A DNA stretch of 64,000 nucleotides from Terripilifer ovatus (GTDB lineage: Bacteria > Pseudomonadota > Alphaproteobacteria > Rhizobiales > Beijerinckiaceae), in the NCBI GenBank assembly GCA_029222685.1, contig JARHVB010000023.1, positions 1 to 64,000 of the forward strand, written 5' to 3'. This document shows positions 8,466 through 15,891 of this stretch, one piece after another (the first letter of the stretch is position 1; each line of letters starts with the position of its first letter). The position numbers were made by a program, and so were the translations under genes. The notes below the pieces were generated by a model. That model did no database searches, had not been told where the DNA came from, and saw nothing but the letters and a program-made list of their open reading frames with translations.

Positions 8466-8989
8466 TGAAAGAGGAACAGCGGATGTCGATGGAAAGCCTC
8501 ATGAAGCCGGTGTTTCGCCGCGTTGTGACGGGACATGACGCGAACGGTAACGTCATCGTTCTCAGCGACGGCCTTGCGGAGAACCAGAAATTCCCGGACG
8601 CCAAGGTGTCTTCGACCATGATGTGGTCGACTGTGGCGACACCGACGGACTTCAGCGGCGACGAAGACGAGGGCGCGCGCGTTCTCGGGACCGCGCCACC
8701 CGCGGGCGGCAGCCGCTTCACCATGATGGAGTTCCTGCCCGGTCATGATTACCACGGCATGCACCGCACCGATACGGTCGACTACGTCATCTGTCTTGAG
8801 GGAGAGATCGACATGTTCGTCAACGAGGCCGATTTCGTCACCCTGAAAGCAGGGGATGTTCTCATTCAGCGCGGCACCTACCATGGCTGGGCGAACCGGT
8901 CGTCGGCGCGCTGCCGGCTGGCGGTTGTTCTCCTCGATGCGGTGCCGAAGCGCAGCGGCTCCATTGGGGGCGGCGCCAACGCGCGCTGA
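8465..8989 (+). CDS. Cupin-domain protein
   Basis: A 174-residue protein with one C-terminal cupin barrel. Visible cupin motifs are HGMHRTDTVDYVICLEGE (motif 1, with His, His/Thr and a final Glu) and LKAGDVLIQRGTYHGWAN (motif 2, with the late His). A metal site is plausible. Such proteins serve as small dioxygenases, isomerases or sensors; none can be assigned. The start at 8465 overlaps the previous stop (ATGA) and is preceded by AGGTGATC; an internal ATG at 8483 with AGAGG in front is also credible. It lies within the epimerase-to-GST operon. Confidence 0.78.
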   Translation: MKEEQRMSMESLMKPVFRRVVTGHDANGNVIVLSDGLAENQKFPDAKVSSTMMWSTVATPTDFSGDEDEGARVLGTAPPAGGSRFTMMEFLPGHDYHGMHRTDTVDYVICLEGEIDMFVNEADFVTLKAGDVLIQRGTYHGWANRSSARCRLAVVLLDAVPKRSGSIGGGANAR

Positions 8990-9080
8990 CGTGGATGCGC
9001 CGACCGTGGCAACGGCGGCGCGGGACCCAAAGATACAGAATGCTGCCGCTTTGGAGACGAGAGCGGTCTTGGGGGGATCT

Positions 9081-10781
9081 ATGACGGAAGCCAAGACTTT
9101 CAGAGGCGACTTCATTTCACCGCCACCCGCCTTCCAGGCGGAAGGCGTCGTCTGCGACAAGGACGTGCTGGTTTCCATGCGCGATGGCGTTCAACTCGCA
9201 TGCGATGTCTACCGGCCTGCGCAGCCTGGCCCGTATCCGGTGCTCTTCGCGACGAGCCGCTACATCAAGGACATGGTCCATCTCGAAGCGCTGGCCTGCC
9301 GGCGGTGGCGGGAAACCGGAGACATCGTCGGCTGGGTCCGGCGGGGCTATGTCTATGTGCTTGGCGACGTGAGAGGGTCCGGGAAATCGGGCGGCCAATA
9401 TGGATTCCTTGACGAGACCGAGCAGCATGACCTCTACGACATGATCGAATGGGCTGCCGTTCAGACGTGGTCGTCCGGCAAAGTCGGGATGATCGGAGAA
9501 TCCTACTTCGGTCTGGTGCAATGGGCCGCAGCGCTTCAGAATCCGCCTCACCTGGCCTGTATCGCTCCTTACGACGCCTGCTCGGACCTGTATCGGGATT
9601 TGGTCTACAAAGGCGGCATCTATTACAACGCGTTCCACGAATATTGGGACGACGACACCAGGGCGCGGACGCTTCTGCATTACCCGCAGCGCGGGGAGCG
9701 GGACGACTACTTCCGTATCGATGTCCTGCGCCAGTTACTGCTTCATCCCTGGTATGACGACTTCTGGGCCGTACGGTCGTTCGATCTCTCCAAGGTGAAG
9801 GTGCCGGCCTTCTCCATCGGAAACTGGGGCGCGCTGAACGCGCACCTGCGCAGTAACCTGCTGGCTTTCGAAAAGATGCGCGGACCCAGGAAGCTGCTCG
9901 TCAACAGCGGCGATGCACAACATCTGTTCCATTCGCCGCCGGTGGAGGCGGCGCTTGCCAGTTGGTATGACTACTGGCTGAAGGGCGTCGACAACGGCGT
10001 CATGGATGAACCTCCGGTCAAGATCGCGGTCCGCGACGCGGCGGGGTTCCAATACAGGGTCGAGCAGGACTGGCCACTTGCCCGCGCGATGGTGCGACCG
10101 CTCTTCCTGTCTCCCGTCCCCGCAGGCGCGGTCGAATCCGTCAACGACGGGTCGCTGTCCTGGATGCCGCCCGACGGCGGCCCGGATCAAACCAGCTACA
10201 GCTATCCTCATCCCAAATGGAGCGTGCCGCCGCTCGGTGGCGCCATGGTGTCGGGCAAGTATCAGTTGCCGCACGCAACACGCACCCGCCTGACATTCTC
10301 AACCGCGCCCCTGGATCGCGATCTGGAAGTCTGCGGCCCGATCGTCCTGAAGCTATGGGCATCCTCCAGCGCGACGGACACGCAGTTCGTCGCGCAGATC
10401 TTCGACCAGCCGCCGCTCTCGGAGGAAATGGCCAGGGCGATATCGCTGCTCGACGTCGCACCACCGGCGCATCGGGTGACGGCAGGATGGCTGAAAGCCT
10501 CGCACCGCGCGGTCGATAAGGCCCGTAGCACGCAGATGCAGCCGTTTCACCCGCATGACGCGCCCGAGCCGCTTGAACCTGGAAAAATCTACGAATTCGA
10601 GATCGAGATCTGGCCGACGTCGTGGATCTTCAGGCCCGGGCATCGCATCCGTTTGGACCTCGCCGCGACCGATGGGCTCTATTTCCTCGGACACATGGAG
10701 GCGACGGACACCATTTATCACGATGCAGCTCATCAAAGCCATCTGTTGCTGCCCGTGATCGAAAGCGAGGGGGCGACGTGA
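9081..10781 (+). CDS. CocE/NonD family hydrolase (X-Pro dipeptidyl-peptidase-like)
   Basis: A 566-residue alpha/beta hydrolase followed by a C-terminal jelly-roll domain typical of cocaine esterase, glutaryl-7-ACA acylase and X-Pro dipeptidyl peptidases. The N-terminal signature MRDGVQLACDVYRP and the DVRGSGKSGG turn are present, and the nucleophile is Ser141 in GESYFG. In cocaine esterase the acid residue sits in a GGWYDG-type loop; the matching stretch here appears to be SIGNWGAL, with no Asp, so the triad may be rearranged. His in GDAQHLFH is a candidate base. It probably cleaves an ester or amide in the pathway served by this operon. ATG at 9081 has GGGGGGA upstream. Confidence 0.85.
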   Translation: MTEAKTFRGDFISPPPAFQAEGVVCDKDVLVSMRDGVQLACDVYRPAQPGPYPVLFATSRYIKDMVHLEALACRRWRETGDIVGWVRRGYVYVLGDVRGSGKSGGQYGFLDETEQHDLYDMIEWAAVQTWSSGKVGMIGESYFGLVQWAAALQNPPHLACIAPYDACSDLYRDLVYKGGIYYNAFHEYWDDDTRARTLLHYPQRGERDDYFRIDVLRQLLLHPWYDDFWAVRSFDLSKVKVPAFSIGNWGALNAHLRSNLLAFEKMRGPRKLLVNSGDAQHLFHSPPVEAALASWYDYWLKGVDNGVMDEPPVKIAVRDAAGFQYRVEQDWPLARAMVRPLFLSPVPAGAVESVNDGSLSWMPPDGGPDQTSYSYPHPKWSVPPLGGAMVSGKYQLPHATRTRLTFSTAPLDRDLEVCGPIVLKLWASSSATDTQFVAQIFDQPPLSEEMARAISLLDVAPPAHRVTAGWLKASHRAVDKARSTQMQPFHPHDAPEPLEPGKIYEFEIEIWPTSWIFRPGHRIRLDLAATDGLYFLGHMEATDTIYHDAAHQSHLLLPVIESEGAT

Positions 10782-10827
10782 TCGCGACGTTTGCGGCCGC
10801 GGTGTTCTGTTGACGAGGGAGGTAATG

Positions 10828-11796
10828 ATGAAGAGATACTGGAGAACAGGGCTTCTGGCCGCGCTGACCGTGGCGGCCGGTACAGGCGGGCCGGCATGGG
10901 CGCAGCAGTTTCCAAGCGGCAACGTCCGCTTCATCGTCAATGTCAACGCCGGCGGCGTCACCGATACGCTCGCGCGGGTCGTGGGGCAGGGGCTTAACGA
11001 ACTCTGGGGCAAGCCGGTCATCGTCGAGAACCGGGCGGGCGGCAACTCCGCCATCGCGGCGCAGGCGGTGCTGCGCGAGCCGCCGGACGGCCATACCCTT
11101 TTGGTGACGGCCGACAACACCTTCACGGCGAACCCGTTCATGGTGAAGGACCTGAACTATCGCGTCGAAGACTTTGTGCCGATCTTCATCATCTGCCGGT
11201 CGACGCCCGTGCTGGTCGTCAACAAGTCGGTTCCAGCCACGACGGTGAAGGAGTTCATCGAACTCGCCCGACAAAAGCCCGGCACCCTGAATTACGGGTC
11301 GCAGGGTCCGGGCTCCTATGCTCATCTGGGTATGGAAGATTTCAAACGCCGGACCGGGACCGAACTCGTCCACGTTCCCTACCGTGGCGGCGCCCCTCAG
11401 GTGGAAGGTCTTCTGCGCGGCGACGTCTCCAGCATCATCGTCAATTTCTCGAGCGCCGAACCCTACGAGGAGTCTGGCATGCGCATCCTCGCCGTCGCGG
11501 GGGACAAGCGCTATTCGGGACGGCCCGAATTGCCGACCGTGGCTGAATCCGTGCCCGGCTATTCGGTGAGCACCTGGTTCGGCATTTTCGGTCCTGCAAA
11601 GCTGCCCGGCGAGACCGTGCAGAAATTGCAGGACGGTATCCGCACGGTTCTCGATACACCGAAATCAAAAGAGTTCTTTGCCAGGAACAGCTGCGAGCGC
11701 ACCGACTTGTCTTCGTCCGAGATGGCAAAGCTCATCGTCGAGGATGGCAAGCACTGGGGCGGGCTGATCCGGTCCGCCGGGATCAAGGTCGAATGA
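10828..11796 (+). CDS. Tripartite tricarboxylate transporter receptor (Bug/TctC family)
   Basis: A 322-residue secreted Bug receptor with a signal peptide ending at AWAQQ. Conserved segments include VRFIVNVNAGGVTDTLAR, KPVIVENRAGGNSAIAA and LREPPDGHTLLV. Two in-frame ATGs occur at 10825 and 10828; the second is better spaced from the GGGAGG box. The gene sits between the CocE-type hydrolase and the GST in the same orientation, which suggests that it binds the operon's substrate. There is no TctAB partner in the window. The mature protein carries Cys residues (IICRST, NSCERT), which are unusual for the family. Confidence 0.9.
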   Translation: MKRYWRTGLLAALTVAAGTGGPAWAQQFPSGNVRFIVNVNAGGVTDTLARVVGQGLNELWGKPVIVENRAGGNSAIAAQAVLREPPDGHTLLVTADNTFTANPFMVKDLNYRVEDFVPIFIICRSTPVLVVNKSVPATTVKEFIELARQKPGTLNYGSQGPGSYAHLGMEDFKRRTGTELVHVPYRGGAPQVEGLLRGDVSSIIVNFSSAEPYEESGMRILAVAGDKRYSGRPELPTVAESVPGYSVSTWFGIFGPAKLPGETVQKLQDGIRTVLDTPKSKEFFARNSCERTDLSSSEMAKLIVEDGKHWGGLIRSAGIKVE

Positions 11797-11836
11797 AGCG
11801 GCCGCGATCAAACGCCTCACATGGAGTTCGCGCCAC

Positions 11837-12631
11837 ATGACGAATGCCAAATCCGACTCTTCGCTTCTCCTGTACAATTGGCCGACGTCGACCTGCAGCC
11901 AGAAGGTGAGGATGTGCCTCAACTTCAAGGGCCTGTCCTGGGATGAGAAAATTCTTGATTGGAAGAACGACGAGCATCTCAGCCCCTGGTATCTGAAATT
12001 GAATCCCAATGGAGTGGTTCCGACGCTCGTTCATGCGGGCGCCGTCGTGACGGACTCCTCCGTCATCAACGAGTATCTGGAGGACGTATTCCCGGAGCCG
12101 GGGCTGCTGCCAAAGGATGCGGTGGGACGAGCCCGGGTCCGAGCCTGGCGTCAGTTCATCGATGAGGTGCCCACCCCGGCCATTCGCGTTCCGTCGATGA
12201 ACAATCGCGTCGCGCCGGTTTTGGCGCAACTGAGCGAAGACGAATATCAGGATCGTGTGCGGCGGCGAACGATCCGCCGCCACTTCTACGCCCGCATGGG
12301 CAAGACCGGATTCTCGGAAATGGAGGTCATCGAATCTCTCGAACGCCTCCGCGACACCGTTCAAAGGATGGAAGCGGCGCTGGAGACCTCCCTCTGGCTG
12401 GCAGGCAATGGAATGACGATTGCCGACATCAGCATTGCGCCGACGATCGTGAGAATGGAAGACACCGGCCTTCATGCTCTGTGGGAGGACTGTCCGCGCG
12501 TCGTCCAATGGTATGCCCGTATTCAGGCCGAACCTTGCTTCAAAGCCACTTTCCACGCCGGGGCCAGGCATGAGGGAACGACCTATCGTCCAGACCTGCT
12601 GGCTGCGGTGCTCCGGAATGTCGATACGTAG
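11837..12631 (+). CDS. Glutathione S-transferase family protein, LigF-like
   Basis: A 264-residue GST. The N-terminal thioredoxin-like domain contains NWPTSTCSQKVRMCL, with Ser/Cys where glutathione is activated, and LNPNGVVPTLVHAGAVVTDSSVINEYLED, which includes the cis-Pro and the glutathione-binding Ser. From memory, this second block closely resembles the beta-aryl etherase LigF of lignin-degrading sphingomonads. The all-alpha C-terminal domain follows from about residue 95, with GMTIADISIAPTI near the end. It could open an ether, epoxide or halide bond with glutathione. It closes the operon that starts at 6272. Confidence 0.85.
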   Translation: MTNAKSDSSLLLYNWPTSTCSQKVRMCLNFKGLSWDEKILDWKNDEHLSPWYLKLNPNGVVPTLVHAGAVVTDSSVINEYLEDVFPEPGLLPKDAVGRARVRAWRQFIDEVPTPAIRVPSMNNRVAPVLAQLSEDEYQDRVRRRTIRRHFYARMGKTGFSEMEVIESLERLRDTVQRMEAALETSLWLAGNGMTIADISIAPTIVRMEDTGLHALWEDCPRVVQWYARIQAEPCFKATFHAGARHEGTTYRPDLLAAVLRNVDT

Positions 12632-12634
12632 CGT

Positions 12635-12972
12635 GTCTGCGGGCCGTCAAAGATGAGGTTATCCTCGACGCCCTCGACATGCAGAGCAAAGCCGGAATGG
12701 CCGTCTTCACCGATGGCGAGATGCGCCGCGATTCACAGCGAGGCGGTCGACGGTTTCGAGGATACCTATCCGGCGAAATGATGCCGCTCGACGGCACGCG
12801 CTTGAGCCTGCGCATGCACACCAAGGCGATCTGCGGCAAGCTCAAGCAGCAGCGCCGGCTGGCGCAGAGCGATGCCTATTTTCTTTAAGCTTACTCGCCA
12901 AGGCCCCTACAAGATCACCATGCCGAGCCCGGCGATGATCGCGCGGGCGAGTTCCCGCAAAGGCGCGCGAAG
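12635..12972 (+). pseudogene. Relic of a MetE-like gene (5' third only)
   Basis: This stretch aligns with bases about 3212-3550 of the intact MetE-like gene, covering codons for roughly residues 34-147. Shared words include MAVFTDGEMRRDS, LSLRMHTKAIC and the DNA of KITMPSPAMIARASS. Compared with the intact copy there is a 14-base loss just after the ATGCGCCGCGATTC word and a further 4-base shortening about 40 bases later, so the frame is lost and then regained. A TAA follows the YFL codons. The N-terminus and all zinc ligands are missing. It starts right after the GST stop codon and is joined at its 3' end to a LysR relic. Confidence 0.85.
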
Positions 12973-12974
12973 TC

Positions 12975-13180
12975 TGATCGGGGCATGTGGTGGCATAGGT
13001 GACGCGCGATGCCTGAGGTTCATCTCGTAAAGAGCGAAGATCGGCGCGTTCACCCTGCGGCATGTTGTAAGCGGTGCCTGAGTGATCGTCGTGTTGGCCA
13101 GGGCGTGTGTGCGGCTCATGATGATCGAGAACAGCTGTCGAAGAAAGGTTCGCGGGTAAAATCGTTCCGTTCAACGGACC
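12975..13180 (-). pseudogene. Relic of a LysR regulator (effector-domain fragment)
   Basis: On the minus strand this matches about bases 5494-5700 of the intact LysR gene. MSRTHALANTTITQA, CRRVNAPIFALYEMNLRH and NDFTREPFFDS correspond to ILSRTHPLAAETITAA, CRRVDVPIFSLYEANLRH and EDFTREPLFDS. The pieces are in different frames and lack the DNA-binding domain and the C-terminus, so no functional product is expected. Its direct fusion to the MetE-like relic means that the gene order of the 3.1-6.2 kb locus is echoed here with the middle deleted. Confidence 0.82.
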
Positions 13181-13257
13181 AGAAGCGCGCTGATTGACAG
13201 CTCTTTGCGCACATTACAAGATGCAGACATAGAACATGAAGTTTTGGGGAGAAAGCG

Positions 13258-14283
13258 ATGTTGTTGACGCGCCGCCATGCGACTATTGCACTGGCAACTT
13301 CCGGGATCGCTTCGTCTTTCAGCGTGCGAGCGGCATCACCAACACGTGTTTCCTTTGGCTCGATCAACGCTACGTCCGATGCTGGCGCATACCTCGCAGA
13401 TGCATTCGGTTATTGTCGCGAAGAGGGGCTGGAGATTGCTTTTCAGGTCATCCAAAATGCGCCGGCGATCATCGCAGCAGTGGCGACGAGCCAGCTGGAC
13501 GTTGGCGGCCTGTCCGTCACGCCGGGTCTTTTCACCGCTCCCCAGCAGGGAATCGATCTGCGCATAGTGGGGGACAAGCAAAGTTTTTCCCGTGGTTTCG
13601 GAAGTACAAAAATCGTTGTCGGAAAGACCTCCTTGAGGCCAACTGAGGCGGAGACCGTTCAAGGGCTCAAGGGCAAAACCGTGGCGATCAACTCGAAAGG
13701 TGCCATCACGTTTTATCTAGTGGCTAAACTCCTCGAAAAGCATGGCATGTCATTGCGCGATATCAACCTCGTCGAGCAGTCTTATGCGAATATCAGCGTG
13801 GGGATCATTACCGGTAACATCGACGCGGGAACGTTAATCGAGCCCTTTGTCACGAAGGCCATCGAACAAGCCGGCGCGCAACTCGTGGATCCCGATCTGC
13901 TCGACCTTATACCGGACGGCCAAATGTCGGTTACGCCTCTTGTCTACAGCGAGAAATTCCGGGCGCGCAAGGACGTCGCGAATGCATTCATGCGAGCCTA
14001 CGTGCGCGGCGTGCGTGCCTATAACGACGCCTTCGTCAAAGGTATCAGAAAGGATGAGGTCATCGCGATTATCGCCAAACGCACGGATGTCGATGCGAAA
14101 CTCATCGAAAAGAGCTATCTGCCGGGGCTCGACCCCAATCAGAAACTTAATCTCGCGGGTTTCGAGGCCGTTCAGGCGTTCTATGCAAGTCAAGGGCTTG
14201 TGCGGAAACCTATCAAAGTCGCCGATGTCGTCGATGACAGCTTTGCAAAGGCCGCCGTCCAAAGCCTGGGGGAGTATAAGTGA
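13258..14283 (+). CDS. ABC transporter substrate-binding protein (NMT1/SsuA-like), orphan
   Basis: A 341-residue periplasmic binding protein. The N-terminus (LLTRRHATIALATSG ... SVRAAS) is a signal peptide with a twin-arginine-like start. The core has the NMT1/THI5 layout: AFGYCREEGLEIAFQ, LDVGGLSVTPGLFTAPQQG, then LKGKTVAINSKGA. Relatives bind sulfonates, aromatic acids or pyrimidine precursors. No permease or ATPase is adjacent. It stands between gene relics on both sides and is visibly richer in A/T than its surroundings (one hand-counted line, 13741-13800, is 30/60 G+C), which hints at separate acquisition. Confidence 0.88.
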   Translation: MLLTRRHATIALATSGIASSFSVRAASPTRVSFGSINATSDAGAYLADAFGYCREEGLEIAFQVIQNAPAIIAAVATSQLDVGGLSVTPGLFTAPQQGIDLRIVGDKQSFSRGFGSTKIVVGKTSLRPTEAETVQGLKGKTVAINSKGAITFYLVAKLLEKHGMSLRDINLVEQSYANISVGIITGNIDAGTLIEPFVTKAIEQAGAQLVDPDLLDLIPDGQMSVTPLVYSEKFRARKDVANAFMRAYVRGVRAYNDAFVKGIRKDEVIAIIAKRTDVDAKLIEKSYLPGLDPNQKLNLAGFEAVQAFYASQGLVRKPIKVADVVDDSFAKAAVQSLGEYK

Positions 14284-14350
14284 TCATGGAGGTCGCCGCT
14301 CGCGCGGCCCAGTGATGGCGCGCTCGGCGGCGAGCTGCATCTTGCGGGCT

Positions 14351-14453
14351 CTAGAGCTTTTTCGGTTCTGATGGAATCAGAACCGAGCTCTATGTTTTTG
14401 TTTTGACGCATTTTCTTCACGCGAACCGGCAGCCACTTCGCTCGAAAATGCTC
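14351..14453. repeat. Intergenic hairpin repeat, copy 1
   Basis: A repeat whose other near-identical copy is at 36446-36551. It opens with a perfect 10-bp stem, CGGTTCTGAT / ATCAGAACCG around GGA (14363-14385), and ends with a GACGCATTTTC ... GAAAATGCTC inverted pair. Shorter relatives of the second part are at 24779 and 61064. Such extragenic palindromes are common in Hyphomicrobiales; no function is claimed. Confidence 0.85.
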
Positions 14454-14510
14454 TCGGCCAGCCGGCAAATGTCCGGCCAGACTGCTGTTGGATCGGCAGC
14501 TCACATTAGC

Positions 14511-14645
14511 TAGACGACGACCGACTCGAAAAACCTCGGCGACAGTTCCGGTTCCCATTGGGCGAGGTTCTCCTGCGTCGCCGGATAATCGCCGGGCTTT
14601 ACGCTGGCGTTGAGCAGGTCGCCATCGGCGTAGTGCTCCTTGATG
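14511..14645 (-). pseudogene. Relic of an extradiol dioxygenase gene (3' end only)
   Basis: This fragment is a close copy of bases about 17454-17580, the last 41 or so codons of the intact extradiol dioxygenase gene. It encodes ADGDLLNASV-like and PRFFESVVV-stop sequence in the same order, including the natural stop codon at 14511-14513. Similarity ends abruptly just before the codon for the last metal ligand (Glu273 in the intact protein). The relic abuts the 3' end of the gene at 14672. It is too short to encode an enzyme. Confidence 0.82.
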
Positions 14646-14671
14646 CCGGCATCGATGCGCAGAGGTTCGCA

Positions 14672-15304
14672 CTATGCCATTTGGGCGGATCCAATGATGT
14701 GGACCCCAGGGGCGCCTGTGATCGCGGCCTCGATCAACAGCGCTGCCACCCTGGGGACAGAGCTCACCCTGGCTGACCGTGGCAGCAGCGGACCCGCAAA
14801 GCGCAGAAGAGCCCCGGCCATCTGTTCGAAAGGCCGGCTTTCAGCCCTCTCGCCATCCAGAAAGCCCGGCCGCAGAATTGTCAGCGATGGAAAGGCGAGA
14901 CTGTTGATGGCCGCCTCCACCTCGCCTTTGGTGCGGGTATAGAGAAAGTGCGAGCGGGGATCGGCGCCCAGTGAGGAGACGAGTGCGAAACGTTCTACCC
15001 CGGCTTCGCGGAGCCTTCGGGTAATCGCGAGCACCAGGTCGTGATCGACGGCGCGGAAGGCCGCGACGGACCCCGCTATGGCCCGCGTGGCTCCCAGGGC
15101 GCAGATCGCGCCGTCGGCACGCCAGCCGTCGGACCGGGCATCGTCAAGCAGCTCGTTCAGCCGCGGATTTTCCAGCCGTGGGTGTGGCGGTATCAGACGC
15201 CGCGTCGGCGCGATGACGCGCGTGACGCGCGTATCGGCCAGTGCCAGCGTCAGTGCGTGGCCGCCGACCAGCCCGGTCGCGCCTGCGATGAACAGCGTCG
15301 TCAT
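14672..15304 (-). CDS. NAD(P)-binding protein, atypical SDR (oxidoreductase HTATIP2/YbjT-like)
   Basis: A 210-residue Rossmann protein starting TTLFIAGATGLVGGHAL, with the GxxGxxG loop at residues 8-13. It continues with AICALGATRAIAGS, FALVSSLGADP and FLYTRTKGEVE, the last matching the Tyr-x-x-x-Lys position of HTATIP2/YbjT-like proteins. These bind NADPH and act as redox sensors or reductases. The frame is open further upstream, but the ATG at 15304 overlaps the stop of the upstream gene by 4 bp and begins the domain exactly. It is the last gene of a three-gene operon. Confidence 0.78.
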   Translation of the reverse strand: MTTLFIAGATGLVGGHALTLALADTRVTRVIAPTRRLIPPHPRLENPRLNELLDDARSDGWRADGAICALGATRAIAGSVAAFRAVDHDLVLAITRRLREAGVERFALVSSLGADPRSHFLYTRTKGEVEAAINSLAFPSLTILRPGFLDGERAESRPFEQMAGALLRFAGPLLPRSARVSSVPRVAALLIEAAITGAPGVHIIGSAQMA

Positions 15305-15891
15305 CGGCGTCGCTTCCAAAGCCGGATGGTGGCGATGGACGCTTGCGCATAGCCGGGCGGGTCGCTCTGCCCGCCGAAGGCCGCGGCGCTGGTGATCGTG
15401 TTGGTTGTCAGGAGCCCGCCAATATAGGGGACGGGGAGGTTGCTCAGAATCAACTGGCAGCGAACCGGAAACAGGCCCTTCTCCGGCACATCGAGTTGAA
15501 GCGCCTGGCATTCGCCACGGCCTGTCATGGTGAGATCGCCGAGCGCGATGTCGGCATGAAAGTTCTGGCGTGCTGGCGTATCCGTCGCACCGAAACAGCC
15601 GCGAAGCGTTGCCACGCGGGCGTGGCGGGCATCGATGACCTTGCCGGTGCGATCGGTCTGCACGCTCCAGAAGGCGAAGTGGCGTTCCGCATCTGCAGCA
15701 AATGGGGCGAACCCGATGCGGTCCGGCCGGCAATATTCTGGCTCCTGGGTTGCGGGCTCGCGGATGCTCCGAAGAATATGAATTTCCTCAACGCCGTCAG
15801 CCTCCGGCAAAGGCTGCCCCGTGGTGGCGCCGCTTGTCGTCAACAGGGCGACAAGAAGTGGACCGACAGCAGGGCGCGCGAGACGGTTCAT
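15301..15891 (-). CDS. Hypothetical secreted protein
   Basis: A 196-residue protein with no family that I recognise. The first 25 residues (NRLARPAVGPLLVALLTTSGATTGQP) look like a signal peptide. The mature part contains three Cys (EYCRPDR, LRGCFGAT, GECQAL) plus VRCQ, which could form disulfides in the periplasm. Both ends overlap neighbouring genes by 4 bp (ATGA-type), so it is translationally coupled to the SMP-30-like gene upstream and the Rossmann protein downstream. This tight packing is the main reason to accept it as real. Confidence 0.72.
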   Translation of the reverse strand: MNRLARPAVGPLLVALLTTSGATTGQPLPEADGVEEIHILRSIREPATQEPEYCRPDRIGFAPFAADAERHFAFWSVQTDRTGKVIDARHARVATLRGCFGATDTPARQNFHADIALGDLTMTGRGECQALQLDVPEKGLFPVRCQLILSNLPVPYIGGLLTTNTITSAAAFGGQSDPPGYAQASIATIRLWKRRR

